Position numbers and translations under genes: made by a program
In this document: in pieces, positions 1-8,831 of the stretch
Numbering within the stretch: the first letter of the stretch is position 1
Layout of the letters: each line of letters begins with the position of its first letter
The notes under the pieces: generated by a model
Database searches by the model: none
Told to the model about the DNA's origin: nothing
What the model saw: only the letters and a program-made list of their open reading frames with translations
Source of the DNA: JAEYFP01 sp047602645
Lineage (GTDB): Bacteria > Bacillota > Clostridia > Lachnospirales > Lachnospiraceae
Assembly: GCA_047602645.1 (NCBI GenBank)
Contig: JASGGU010000003.1
Coordinates: 1 to 64,000 of the forward strand
Direction: 5' to 3'
DNA length: 64,000 nt

Positions 1-25
1 AGGAAGCAGCGGGAGGTGAGGAAGC

Positions 26-1201
26 ATGAGCGATATAATTATTGAAACTAAAAATGTATCCAAGCTGTACGGCATCCGCCGCGAGGAGGCGGCGGAGCTG
101 CTGAGCAAGGGTGCCGGAAAGGAAGAAGTATTCCGAAAAACCGGCGTAACAACAGCGCTGTATAATGTTAATTTAAAAATTCCGAAAGGAGAAATCTTTG
201 TCATTATCGGTTTGTCGGGCTCTGGGAAATCAACGATGGTGCGCTGCTTTAATCGTCTGAACCGTCCTACCTCCGGTTCCATTCTCTATAACGGTATCGA
301 TTTGATGAGAATGTCTAAGAAGGAGCTGCGTGAATTCCGGCGGCACAAGGTTGCTATGGTATTTCAGTCTTTTGGGCTGATGACGCACAGAGATGTGCTT
401 GGCAATGTTGCCTATGGATTGGAGGTATGCGGCATTTCCCGCCCCGAGCGGGAGAAGCGTGCAGCGGAAGCGATTGCACTGGTAGGACTTGAATGCTTGG
501 AAAAAACAATGATAGAAAATTTGTCGGGAGGGATGCGCCAGCGTGTCGGTCTGGCCCGCGCACTTGCCAATGACCCTGAGATATTGCTTATGGATGAGCC
601 GTTTTCCGCATTGGATCCATTGGTGCGCAAGGATATGCAGTTTGAGCTGCTGTCTATTCAGCGAAAGCTGGGAAAAACAGTTATTTTTATTACACATGAT
701 ATCGATGAAGCATTTAAGCTTGGTGATACGGTTTCAATTATGCGCGACGGACGTTTGATACAGGTGGATACACCTGAACGGATGAGTGCCGATCCGGCTG
801 ACGACTATGTGCGGCGTTTTATTGATTCTGCGGATAAATCAAAGGTTTTGTCAGTTCGAAATATTATGATAACGCCCAGCAGTCCGGTAAAGCTGAGCGA
901 CGGACTTGATCATGCACTTCGGGAAATGCGAAAAAATGAACTGTCCTCGGTTTATGTTGTTGACGGTAAAATGAAATTAAGCGGCTTATTGATATTGTCT
1001 GATGCAATGCGTGCAAAGAAAGAGAATTTAATTCTTTCCGAGGTGATGATTCAAGACGTCACTACAACTGCTGCGGATGTTTTGATACAGGATATTATGC
1101 CGCTGGCAGCCGAAGCATCTTACCCGCTTGCGGTTGTGGATAATGAACGACGGCTGTTGGGAATCGTAACAAAGGCAAGTGTTCTGTCTTCTTTAATTTG
1201 A
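26..1201 (+). CDS. Glycine betaine/proline-type ABC transporter ATP-binding protein (ProV/OpuAA family)
   Basis: ATPase subunit of a quaternary-amine (osmoprotectant) importer, acting at the inner face of the membrane. Visible motifs: Walker A GLSGSGKST (residues 62-70), signature LSGGM (166-170), Walker B ILLMDEP (about 186-192) and the switch histidine in FITHD (about 224). The N-terminal helix with RREEAAELL before the core and a C-terminal pair of CBS-like repeats (about 280-390) are typical of the ProV/OpuAA group and distinguish it from generic ABC ATPases; 391 aa is the usual length. The start is supported by GGGAGGTGAGG just upstream. No permease or binding-protein gene follows (the next gene is a LacI regulator), so its partners must lie before the window or elsewhere. 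Family call is firm; the transported solute is inferred. Confidence 0.9.
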   Translation: MSDIIIETKNVSKLYGIRREEAAELLSKGAGKEEVFRKTGVTTALYNVNLKIPKGEIFVIIGLSGSGKSTMVRCFNRLNRPTSGSILYNGIDLMRMSKKELREFRRHKVAMVFQSFGLMTHRDVLGNVAYGLEVCGISRPEREKRAAEAIALVGLECLEKTMIENLSGGMRQRVGLARALANDPEILLMDEPFSALDPLVRKDMQFELLSIQRKLGKTVIFITHDIDEAFKLGDTVSIMRDGRLIQVDTPERMSADPADDYVRRFIDSADKSKVLSVRNIMITPSSPVKLSDGLDHALREMRKNELSSVYVVDGKMKLSGLLILSDAMRAKKENLILSEVMIQDVTTTAADVLIQDIMPLAAEASYPLAVVDNERRLLGIVTKASVLSSLI

Positions 1202-1209
1202 TATTCTAA

Positions 1210-1238
1210 TTGCAATCAAAAGGGGGAACGCGTATACT
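1210..1238 (+). promoter_or_regulatory. Predicted sigma-A promoter of the LacI-family gene
   Basis: TTGCAA (1210-1215), a 17-base spacer and TATACT (1233-1238) lie 36 bases before the regulator start. This gives the regulator its own transcription unit although it follows the ABC ATPase by only 72 bases. Called by eye. Confidence 0.55.
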
Positions 1239-1273
1239 TAAGCTAAAAATTCTTATGCTGTAAGGGGAAAGCT

Positions 1274-2296
1274 ATGAAAGCAACAATAAAGGATATCGCC
1301 CGTGAATGCGGGGTTTCTGTTTCTTCTGTTTCGATGGCGCTGTCGGACAAGCCGAACAGGATTTCGGAGCAGACGAGAAAAAAGGTGCGTGAGGCGGCGG
1401 AGCGAATGCATTACCAGCCCAATATGGCTGCTGTAAGCCTTGTAAACAGAAAAAGCAAGATGATTGGCATTGTTGTCAACGACATCAGGAACACACATAT
1501 TTCTTCCTTATTTATGGCAATCCACAAAGAATTGGAAAAAAAAGGATATTCAATGATCTGTCATGTACTGAACGGTGAGGACACCGGCTCCGACCAATTG
1601 ATCAAATTAATCGCCTCGGAGAATGTTTCGGCACTGATTTGGGCAAAATCATTGGAGATAGATAAAATAGAAGAAAATGCCCGGCTGAAGTGCGATATGG
1701 AATCACTGGGAATTCCGATTCTGACGATGGATGATTACGGGCTGACATGTCCGGGCGTCAATGTGTATTTCGATTATGAGCTGGGTGGCTATCTGGCTAC
1801 GAAGCATCTGCTGGATAAAGGACATGTCCGCATCGGCTGCCTGACCGGAGAGATCAGTTATCAGGTCACACAGGAGCGGTTTAACGGATATAAAAGAGCA
1901 CTTAAGGAGCATGGGATCGATTTTTCCGAGGAACTTGTTTATCATGGAAATTATACGATGGAGGCCGGATACCGTTCCTTGTCGTACCTGAGAGGCCAGA
2001 ATGTAACAGCTGTTTTTTCCTTTAATGATGAAATGGCTTTCGGTCTGTATCAGGCAGCCAGAAATTATGGGATTAGTATTCCGAAGGATATTTCGGTGAT
2101 CGGTTTTGACAATGTTCCGTTTGCGGATGTAATGGAGGTTCCGCTCAGCACGATCCATGTACCGATCGTAGAGATGGGAACTTTTATGGGGAAAGAAATG
2201 ATTTCGCTGATGGAAGATAAGGAGTCGGATAAACGCAAGGAGGTACTATACAAACCTGACTTGCTGCTGCGGGGAAGCACAAGCCCGATTGTATAG
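1274..2296 (+). CDS. LacI-family transcriptional regulator
   Basis: A 340-aa LacI/GalR repressor, probably controlling the downstream sugar transporter and GH3 gene. The N-terminal helix-turn-helix runs from TIKDIARECGVSVSSVS through the hinge-helix segment ending HYQPN (residues 3-50), followed by a Type I periplasmic-binding-like effector domain with the usual GIVVNDI, GHVRIGCLTG and ISVIGFDNVPF motifs and the C-terminal LLRGST. The start follows AAGGGGAAAG. It is followed by an intrinsic terminator, so it is not co-transcribed with the transporter. Two sites matching LacI-family operators flank the promoter of the next operon, which supports local regulation; the sugar effector cannot be read from the sequence. 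Confidence 0.93.
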   Translation: MKATIKDIARECGVSVSSVSMALSDKPNRISEQTRKKVREAAERMHYQPNMAAVSLVNRKSKMIGIVVNDIRNTHISSLFMAIHKELEKKGYSMICHVLNGEDTGSDQLIKLIASENVSALIWAKSLEIDKIEENARLKCDMESLGIPILTMDDYGLTCPGVNVYFDYELGGYLATKHLLDKGHVRIGCLTGEISYQVTQERFNGYKRALKEHGIDFSEELVYHGNYTMEAGYRSLSYLRGQNVTAVFSFNDEMAFGLYQAARNYGISIPKDISVIGFDNVPFADVMEVPLSTIHVPIVEMGTFMGKEMISLMEDKESDKRKEVLYKPDLLLRGSTSPIV

Positions 2297-2324
2297 TAGA
2301 AATCGGCATGGAATCAATATGGAG

Positions 2325-2355
2325 GGAATAGTCCTGTACGGGATTATTCCTTTTT
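2325..2355 (+). terminator. Intrinsic terminator after the LacI gene
   Basis: A ten-base-pair stem GGAATAGTCC / GGATTATTCC (one G-T pair) around TGTACG is followed by five T residues, 28 bases after the stop codon. Confidence 0.7.
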
Positions 2356-2397
2356 CATTTGATAGGAAATTCCTACGGATTTCCCTATCAAATGAAA
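2353..2397. repeat. Long palindrome, copy 1 of a dispersed hairpin family
   Basis: Arms at 2353-2370 and 2379-2397 pair over 18 bases with one bulge. A related palindrome with the same end sequence (TTTCAT...ATAGGAA) but compensated changes in the middle of both arms lies at 16791-16829. Both copies are followed within about 50 bases by CACTCCG. It looks like a REP/MITE-like intergenic element; the family is not identified. Confidence 0.6.
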
Positions 2398-2513
2398 TAA
2401 TATGCGCAGCTACGCGCGCGGAACAAAAGCACTCCGCACAGGAGACACACTCTTTGATCTTTATATGAATGCAATGATAGATTTCAATAAAAATAAACAA
2501 AAGAAAAGAAAGG

Positions 2514-2527
2514 TAAAACGTTACAAC
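2514..2527. promoter_or_regulatory. LacI-type operator, upstream copy
   Basis: TAAAACGTTACAAC, with the central ACGT core typical of LacI-family sites. It differs by one base from the site at 2658-2671 and lies upstream of the predicted promoter. The surrounding 2398-2580 is AT-rich with no gene that I can support. Confidence 0.5.
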
Positions 2528-2580
2528 AAATATAAACAAAGATGGCTTATATACAAAAGTAACAAAAAATAAAAAGTATA

Positions 2581-2609
2581 TTGAAAAAGCCGTAAATAAA
2601 AGATATAAT
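2581..2609 (+). promoter_or_regulatory. Predicted promoter of the sugar transporter operon
   Basis: TTGAAA (2581-2586), a 17-base spacer and a perfect TATAAT (2604-2609). A small palindrome GACGGAAACGTC follows at 2625-2636, about where transcription would begin, and may also take part in repression. Confidence 0.65.
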
Positions 2610-2657
2610 AAAGAAAATGAAAAAGACGGAAACGTCAAATAAAAAAATATAGATAGA

Positions 2658-2671
2658 TAAAACGTTTCAAC
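2658..2671. promoter_or_regulatory. LacI-type operator, downstream copy next to the ribosome site
   Basis: TAAAACGTTTCAAC, containing the palindrome AAACGTTT, immediately before AAGGAG of the ABC ATPase gene. The centre-to-centre distance to the upstream copy is 144 bases, compatible with repression by looping. Confidence 0.55.
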
Positions 2672-2687
2672 AAAGGAGATGATTTTT

Positions 2688-4181
2688 TTGCAAGAAACTA
2701 TCGCGGTAGAGTTGAAAAATATTAGAAAGGAATTTCCGGGAGTTGTCGCTTTGGATGAAGTCAACATGAAAATCCGGAAAGGTACGATTCATGCGCTTGT
2801 CGGAGAAAACGGCGCAGGTAAGTCGACGCTCATGAAGATTCTTTCGGGAACCTACCAGAATTATGAGGGAAGTGTAATCTGCAATGGAAAGACCGTGCAT
2901 CTGAGAAGTGAAAAAGATGCATTTGCACACGGAATTTCCATCGTGGCACAGGAATTGAACTATGTACCGGAGCTGTCAATCGCCGAAAACCTTTTTTTGG
3001 GAAGAGAGCCGGTAAAAAACGGCTTGTTTCTGGATAAAAAGAAGAGAAAGGAAACGACACAGGAGCTGCTTAACCAGATGGAGCTTGATTATGATCCGTC
3101 TGCGCTGATGGGGGCATTAAGTGTTGCACAGCGGCAAATGATAGAGATTTTAAAATCTCTGTCTAGAAACAGTAAGGTGATCATTATGGACGAGCCGACG
3201 TCAGCACTGACAAACACCGAAACAAAGCTTTTGTTTGATAAGGTGCGGGAACTGAAGGAGCAGGGAATCGCCTTTATTTTTATCACACACCGTCTCGAAG
3301 AGGTCTTTGACCTATGTGACGAATATACTGTGCTGCGGGACGGAAAAGGTGTCCAATCGGGAAAGCTCAAGGATGTCAACCCGGATCAATTAATTTCGCT
3401 GATGGTAGGGCGGGCGATTGAGGACATTTACCCGCCTCTTCCGGCTTACGGCGAGGAGGTTGTGCTGAAGATAGAAAAGCTGACAAGTGATCCGTTTTAC
3501 CGGAATATCTCTTTTGAAATTAAGGCAGGGGAAATACTCGGACTCGCAGGAATGATGGGCGCGGGCAGAAGTGAAATTGCCAGAACGATTTTTGGTATGG
3601 ACAAAAAAGACAGCGGAGACATTTTCCTGAAGGGGAAGAAGTGCGAATTTAAAAGTGTCCGGGATGCCATTAATGACGGGATTGCAATGGTAACGGAGGA
3701 TCGGGGAAGTTTCGGATTTGTCGGTGTTCAGTCTATCAAGGAGAACATTAAGCTTCCGAACGGAGATCTGTTTGCAAAGCGAGGCTTTTGGCAGGAGAAA
3801 AAAATTGAGGAAGCCGTCAGTCAGATTTGCAGCAAGCTTGCCGTAAAGGCACCTGATACGAATACGCTTGTCGGAAACTTAAGCGGCGGTAATCAACAGA
3901 AGGTCGTTCTTGCAAAATGGCTTGTAAGAAATGTTAAGGTCTTGATTCTGGATGAGCCCACGAGGGGAATCGATGTGGGCGCAAAGCAGGAAATATATAA
4001 ATTAATTACGGAGCTTGCAAAGAAGGGAATCGCAATTCTTTTGATTTCCTCGGATATGCCGGAAGTACTGTCGATGAGCCATCGTGTTGTGGTTGTCGCG
4101 CATGGAACGCTGGCCGGTATTCTGGATAAGGAAGAGGCAAGGCAGGACAAAATAATGAAGATGATAGTGGAGGCAAAGTGA
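2688..4181 (+). CDS. Sugar ABC transporter ATP-binding protein (RbsA/MglA-like, CUT2 family)
   Basis: Double-cassette ATPase of a CUT2 monosaccharide importer. The first cassette has Walker A GENGAGKST, a degenerate signature LSVAQRQ and Walker B VIIMDEPTSAL; the second has the characteristic degenerate Walker A GMMGAGRSE, signature LSGGNQQK and LILDEPTRGIDVG. Length is standard. I chose TTG at 2688 because AAGGAG (2673-2678) lies nine bases before it; the in-frame ATG at 2679 overlaps the ribosome site and would be too close. It is the first gene of a transporter operon and its TGA overlaps the permease ATG by one base. A LacI-type operator sits next to its ribosome site. Substrate is unknown; the downstream GH3 enzyme suggests a glycoside-derived sugar. 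Confidence 0.92.
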   Translation: MQETIAVELKNIRKEFPGVVALDEVNMKIRKGTIHALVGENGAGKSTLMKILSGTYQNYEGSVICNGKTVHLRSEKDAFAHGISIVAQELNYVPELSIAENLFLGREPVKNGLFLDKKKRKETTQELLNQMELDYDPSALMGALSVAQRQMIEILKSLSRNSKVIIMDEPTSALTNTETKLLFDKVRELKEQGIAFIFITHRLEEVFDLCDEYTVLRDGKGVQSGKLKDVNPDQLISLMVGRAIEDIYPPLPAYGEEVVLKIEKLTSDPFYRNISFEIKAGEILGLAGMMGAGRSEIARTIFGMDKKDSGDIFLKGKKCEFKSVRDAINDGIAMVTEDRGSFGFVGVQSIKENIKLPNGDLFAKRGFWQEKKIEEAVSQICSKLAVKAPDTNTLVGNLSGGNQQKVVLAKWLVRNVKVLILDEPTRGIDVGAKQEIYKLITELAKKGIAILLISSDMPEVLSMSHRVVVVAHGTLAGILDKEEARQDKIMKMIVEAK

Positions 4182-5140
4182 TGGATACAAAAAAGAAAAA
4201 GATTACGATGGGAGAGCTATACCGGAAATATGGAATTGTCATTATTCTTGTAATCCTGTTTATCGCATCGGCGATTATCAACCATAATTTCTTAAAAGCG
4301 CAGAACTTGATCAACATTTTAAAACAAATTTCTGTGGTGACGATTATTGCCTGCGGCGAGACAATGCTCATTGTATCGGGTATGATTGACCTTTCTGCAG
4401 GTTTGCTGTGTACGACTGCGATGTGCTTTTCTGCAGGTGTTCTGGCGGCGACCGGAAATGTCCCGCTCGCGATTTTGACAGGAATTGCGATAGGTGTTAT
4501 TTGCGGATGGACAAACGGTTTCCTGATCACGCATTTTAAACTGCAGCCGTTTATTGCGACACTGGCGATGACCTACGTATTAAAAGGAATCGTACAGCTC
4601 TATACAAACGGACAGAGCGTCGGAGGTGTGGATCCCATCAGATGGCTCGGCCAGGGAACAATTGCCGGTATTCCTGTTCCGGTCATCATCATGTTTATCA
4701 TGGTGGCACTGATCGCAGTACTGATGAAGAGAACGAAATTCGGCACTACTATTTATGCAATCGGCGGCAGCGAGAAAGCGGCTATTGCATCAGGAATCAA
4801 CACAAGCCGCAATAAAAGACTGATCTTTACCCTGAGCGGTGCTTTGACGGGGCTTGCCGGTGTTGTACTGATGTCCAGGCTGATGGCCGGAATGCCTTCC
4901 GTAGGTGATGGATATGAATTTGATGCAATCACGGCGGTTATTGTAGGCGGAACAAGCTTTCTTGGCGGAATTGGTACCGTTACAGGTGCATTGATCGGAT
5001 CTATTATTGTCGGACTGATCAATAACATCTTGAACCTGCTGCATGTTTCCACACAGTACCAGTTGATTGTAAAAGGCCTTATGATCGCAGTTGCCGTTAT
5101 TGTGGATATCAAGACAAAGGAAGACAGAAAGAGTAAATAG
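4181..5140 (+). CDS. Sugar ABC transporter permease (RbsC-like, CUT2 family)
   Basis: A polytopic membrane permease of about 319 aa with the family hallmarks MLIVSGMIDLSAG, FKLQPFIATLAM and the loop GGSEKAAIASGIN that contacts the ATPase, plus EFDAITAVIVGGTSFLGG near the C-terminus. It forms the membrane channel with the preceding ATPase. Start at ATG 4181: GGAGG at 4170-4174 is properly spaced, and the TGATG overlap with the ATPase stop indicates translational coupling. An alternative GTG at 4178 adds one residue. The lipoprotein gene follows after 80 bases. Confidence 0.92.
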   Translation: MDTKKKKITMGELYRKYGIVIILVILFIASAIINHNFLKAQNLINILKQISVVTIIACGETMLIVSGMIDLSAGLLCTTAMCFSAGVLAATGNVPLAILTGIAIGVICGWTNGFLITHFKLQPFIATLAMTYVLKGIVQLYTNGQSVGGVDPIRWLGQGTIAGIPVPVIIMFIMVALIAVLMKRTKFGTTIYAIGGSEKAAIASGINTSRNKRLIFTLSGALTGLAGVVLMSRLMAGMPSVGDGYEFDAITAVIVGGTSFLGGIGTVTGALIGSIIVGLINNILNLLHVSTQYQLIVKGLMIAVAVIVDIKTKEDRKSK

Positions 5141-5220
5141 GGTATTAACGCATGGCTGCCGGAAGCATGCATTGATATAAATCAAAGGATGTGTAGAGAA
5201 ATACACGGAAGGGAGAAAAA

Positions 5221-6264
5221 ATGAAAAAAAGAGTATTAAGTATTTTACTGACAACTGCAATGGTATCATTGCTGCTGGCAGGCTGCGGAGGTACGTCGGG
5301 TACGGGAGCAGCAGAGCCGTCCGAAGGTACACAAGCATCTGAAGAAACGGATGCTGCGGCACCGGCGGAGAATGAGGAAGCCTCTGAGGAAACGGTACAG
5401 GGTGATTATCTTGTTGGATTTGCAAATAACAGTGATACCTACAACTACTGCGCAAAATTCAGAACGTATTTAAAAGAAGCAACGGAAGCGAAGGGTATTT
5501 CTATCATGGTAACGGATGCCGGAGGAGATACGAATGTCCAAAACGGACAGATTGATGATTTTATCGTACAGAATGCAAATGCCGTATCGGCGATCAGCAA
5601 CGACCTTGATGGTTCGGTGCCGGCACTTGAGGCAGCAAAAACTGCGGGAATTCCCTATGTTTCTTTCTTAACCTCCGTATCTGGCGGCGACGATTATGAA
5701 GGATATATTTATGTAGGCTCTCCGAACTATGATGCCGGAAAAGCACAGGGTGAATATCTGTGTGAAGTACTGCCTGAGAATGCTCAGATTTTATATTTTA
5801 CGGGTGAACCGAATGATCAGCAGTATATTGACAGAAAGCAGGGACTGGAAGAGGCTCTTGCCGCAAGAGATGACATTACGATTTTGGATGAATACAATGT
5901 ACAGAATTCCAAGGATCAGGGCATGAGCACGACCGAAGACTCTCTTCTGTCCTATGATTCCTTTAATGCGATCGTCTGCCAGAACGATGACGCTGCACTT
6001 GGTGTTGTGGAAGCATTAAAATCAGCAGGAAAGCTGGATGGCAGCATTCTTGTGCTTGGCGTAGACGGAAGTGACGAGGCGCTGCAGTCCATCGTGAGCG
6101 GTGAAATGGCTATGACTGCTTTGCAGGATGCAAAAGCACAGGCCCAAGCGGGTGCGGATATTTTTGAACAGTTAAAGGGCGGCACAAGTCCGGCAGATAT
6201 TGATGATGTGTATATTCCATTTAAAATTGTAACAGTCGACAACGTGAACGATTACCTGGAATAA
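5221..6264 (+). CDS. Sugar ABC transporter substrate-binding lipoprotein (RbsB-like)
   Basis: Surface-anchored Type I binding protein for the preceding transporter. A lysine-rich N-terminus and hydrophobic stretch end in the lipobox LLAGC (lipidated Cys at about residue 21), followed by a low-complexity Ala/Glu/Ser linker to about residue 60. The mature domain shows VGFANNSDTYNYC, ISNDLDGSVPALEAAKTAGIPYVSF, YVGSPNYDAGKAQGEYL and LGVDGSDEALQSI, as in ribose/galactose-type receptors. Start is supported by GAAGGGAG upstream. A GC-rich hairpin follows the gene, which may set a higher expression level than the downstream hydrolase. The bound sugar cannot be deduced. Confidence 0.92.
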   Translation: MKKRVLSILLTTAMVSLLLAGCGGTSGTGAAEPSEGTQASEETDAAAPAENEEASEETVQGDYLVGFANNSDTYNYCAKFRTYLKEATEAKGISIMVTDAGGDTNVQNGQIDDFIVQNANAVSAISNDLDGSVPALEAAKTAGIPYVSFLTSVSGGDDYEGYIYVGSPNYDAGKAQGEYLCEVLPENAQILYFTGEPNDQQYIDRKQGLEEALAARDDITILDEYNVQNSKDQGMSTTEDSLLSYDSFNAIVCQNDDAALGVVEALKSAGKLDGSILVLGVDGSDEALQSIVSGEMAMTALQDAKAQAQAGADIFEQLKGGTSPADIDDVYIPFKIVTVDNVNDYLE

Positions 6265-6272
6265 GCAGTATG

Positions 6273-6298
6273 TGCGCCTGATCCCCCGGTCAGGCGCA
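6273..6298 (+). promoter_or_regulatory. Intercistronic hairpin between binding protein and GH3 gene
   Basis: Perfect nine-base arms TGCGCCTGA / TCAGGCGCA with an eight-base loop, without a T-tract. It probably stabilises the upstream mRNA or attenuates readthrough into the hydrolase gene, rather than acting as a full terminator. Confidence 0.5.
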
Positions 6299-6337
6299 AG
6301 TTATAACTATAATCCCATAGGAAAGAGATAAGTGATC

Positions 6338-8749
6338 ATGTATAAATATAAAAATTCAGAACTGCCAATCGAAGAAAGAATCGATGATTTGATGGAACGG
6401 ATGTCTTTTGAACAAAAGATTGATCAAATAACCTGTTTAGTGACGATAACGCCTGAAATTCCCGATTTTAAAGACTATATCCCAAACGGAATCGGTAATG
6501 TAGGAGCTTTTACCGTGTCTGATAACGTCGAAACGATCGCCGAATATGTACATAGATTGCAGAAATTTCTTGTGGAGGAAACGCCTTTGGGAATTCCGGC
6601 GCTGATTCATTGTGAGGCTTCTGCCGGCGCCCAGTTTACAGAAGCAGACGTATTTCCGAGTGCAATTGCTCAGGCATCCACATTTGATACGGAAGCGGTT
6701 GCTGATATGGCCGATATCATCCGAAAGCAGATGCTCTATGTGGGTTTCAGACAAGCGTTATCGCCCGTTGTTGATATTACCCGAGATCCCAGGTGGGGCA
6801 GAATCACGGAAACCTATGGAGAGGATGCGGCTTTAACGGCGGCGATGGCAAGCGCCTTTGTGAAAGGGCTCCAAACTGAGAATTTCAATGAGGGCCTCGT
6901 AGCCACCGCCAAACATTATGTCGGACACGGCGTTACAGAGGGCGGTCTGAATATGGGCAGAAACATGGTTTCGGAAAGAGATCTTTTGGAAATTCACTGT
7001 AAACCTTTTCAGTGTGCGATTACAGAAGCGGGTCTTTTCAGCGTGATGAATTCTTATTGCAGCATAAACGGAGAGCCGGTCGTTGGTTCAAAAAAACTGC
7101 TGACAGATATCCTGCGGGGAAATATGGGCTTTGGCGGCTTCGTTGTTTCGGATTATATTTCAGTGGATAGACTGGTTGATCCGTTCAGCGTTGCGGATTC
7201 GTTTGAAGATGCGGGAATTCGGGCAATCAAAGCGGGACTGGATGTGGAATATCCGAGACCGAAGGGCTTTACCTATGAAATGCGCAGGGCCGTTGAGGAA
7301 GGCAGACTGCGTATTGATACGGTAGATCAGGCAGTACGCCGTGTCCTGCGGGCGAAATTTGAACTTGGCTTATTTGAAAACCCGTATCCGGATGTGGAAA
7401 GGCTAAAAAGTGTCCTGCATCTGCAGTCAACGGATGAGCTGAATGAAAAATTGGCAAAGGAAAGCTTTACTCTGCTGAAAAATGATAACAAGGTGCTGCC
7501 GCTGTCAAAAGAAACAAAAAAGATTGCGGTCATAGGTCCGCATGGGGATAGCCTGCGGAGCCTGTTCGGCACCTTTTCCTATCCGGCAGTGCTCGATATG
7601 ACATCGGCCAGGGAAGAGGATGGTCAGGAATTTGAAGAGCCCGGGCTGATTATTTATGATATTGCACAGAGTTATGTGGGGCAGGTGCGTGAGGTTTCGC
7701 CCAAAATAGAAAAACGGCTGCAAAAGGAATTTCCCAAGGCGCGTTCGCTGTATGGGGCGCTGTGTGAATATCTGCCAAAAAGCAGGATTGCTTTTGCGAA
7801 AGGGATTAACTGCGCCGGAACAGATTTGGGCGGAATGGAAGAGGCACTGAATCTCGCTGCCGAAGCAGATGTTGTACTGCTGACGCTTGGCGGTAAAAAT
7901 GGCTGGGGAATCACCTCCACCGTAGGTGAAGGAGTGGATTCAACGAGTATTGATCTGCCGGGCAGACAGCAGGAATTTGCGGAAAAGGTGTTTGCGCTGA
8001 ACAAGAAAACAGTCGTTCTTCATTTTGACGGAAGAGCCTTATCAAATGAATATACGGCTTCCCATTTTGACGCAATCATGGAGGTATGGCAGCCGGGAGA
8101 GATGGGAGGACAGGCACTTTGTAAAACACTGTTCGGAGAATATAATCCGGCGGGAAGGCTTCCTGTCACAGTGGCAAGAAACGTGGGCCAGCTTCCTGTT
8201 TACTATGGACTGCCGCGGGGCAGCGGCTACATTTCGGCGGGACATACCGGCATGATCCGCAATCCGAACGGCTATATCAATGATACGGCCTACCCGCTTT
8301 ATGAGTTCGGTCACGGCTTATCCTATACGACATTTGCCTATTCCGATCTGCGGCTGAAAAGGCAGACAGTGAATGCGGAGGATGAAATTGAAATCAGTGC
8401 CGATATTTTAAACACAGGAGAGAGAGATGGCGAAGAGGTCGTACAGCTCTACTTTTCGGACGAGGTGGCTTCGATGGTCAGGCCGTCGTTAGAGCTTGCC
8501 GGCTTTCGCAGGATATTCCTTAAAAAGGGCGAGAAAAAAACGGTAACCTTTCAGATGAAAGTATCCCAGACGGCATTTTTGAATGAAGCGATGGAGTGGA
8601 TCGTAGAAAAAGGGGAAATTACCTTGCTGCTCGGTGCATCAAGTCAGGATATCAGACTGCGTGACAGCGTGACGGTTATGAATACGCAGAAGATAGATGA
8701 AAGGACCCGTGGCTTCTATGCAAGGTCTGAGGAAAAAACTTTTTTATAA
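6338..8749 (+). CDS. Glycoside hydrolase family 3 (beta-glucosidase/beta-xylosidase type)
   Basis: Exo-acting retaining beta-glycosidase of about 803 aa. The GH3 N-terminal barrel carries VVDITRDPRWGRITETYGED and KHYVGHG; the nucleophile is Asp272 in GGFVVSDY. The second alpha/beta domain follows (LLKNDNKVLPL, VIGPHGDSL), and a C-terminal fibronectin-III-like domain (about 690-790, DGEEVVQLYFSD) closes it. There is no signal peptide, so it should act in the cytoplasm on imported oligosaccharides. Start ATG 6338 is ten bases after GGAAAGAG; a GTG at 6332 is too close. It is the last gene of the LacI-linked transporter operon. Family is certain; the architecture fits BglX-like glucosidases and beta-xylosidases equally well. 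Confidence 0.93.
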   Translation: MYKYKNSELPIEERIDDLMERMSFEQKIDQITCLVTITPEIPDFKDYIPNGIGNVGAFTVSDNVETIAEYVHRLQKFLVEETPLGIPALIHCEASAGAQFTEADVFPSAIAQASTFDTEAVADMADIIRKQMLYVGFRQALSPVVDITRDPRWGRITETYGEDAALTAAMASAFVKGLQTENFNEGLVATAKHYVGHGVTEGGLNMGRNMVSERDLLEIHCKPFQCAITEAGLFSVMNSYCSINGEPVVGSKKLLTDILRGNMGFGGFVVSDYISVDRLVDPFSVADSFEDAGIRAIKAGLDVEYPRPKGFTYEMRRAVEEGRLRIDTVDQAVRRVLRAKFELGLFENPYPDVERLKSVLHLQSTDELNEKLAKESFTLLKNDNKVLPLSKETKKIAVIGPHGDSLRSLFGTFSYPAVLDMTSAREEDGQEFEEPGLIIYDIAQSYVGQVREVSPKIEKRLQKEFPKARSLYGALCEYLPKSRIAFAKGINCAGTDLGGMEEALNLAAEADVVLLTLGGKNGWGITSTVGEGVDSTSIDLPGRQQEFAEKVFALNKKTVVLHFDGRALSNEYTASHFDAIMEVWQPGEMGGQALCKTLFGEYNPAGRLPVTVARNVGQLPVYYGLPRGSGYISAGHTGMIRNPNGYINDTAYPLYEFGHGLSYTTFAYSDLRLKRQTVNAEDEIEISADILNTGERDGEEVVQLYFSDEVASMVRPSLELAGFRRIFLKKGEKKTVTFQMKVSQTAFLNEAMEWIVEKGEITLLLGASSQDIRLRDSVTVMNTQKIDERTRGFYARSEEKTFL

Positions 8750-8766
8750 CGAAATAAAATAAAAAT

Positions 8767-8795
8767 TTGACAAAATAAGAAAAATTTAGTATCTT
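8767..8795 (+). promoter_or_regulatory. Predicted promoter of the chemotaxis receptor gene
   Basis: A perfect TTGACA (8767-8772), a 17-base spacer and a weak TATCTT (8790-8795). I saw no sigma-28-type sequence in this gap. Confidence 0.45.
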
Positions 8796-8831
8796 CCAAG
8801 TTGGTAGTTAATTACAAAAGAGGAGGATTCT

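Noticed and set aside
230..697. Long antisense frames over the ABC ATPase and other genes
   Set aside because: They lie opposite strongly supported genes, lack ribosome sites and have shadow-like composition.
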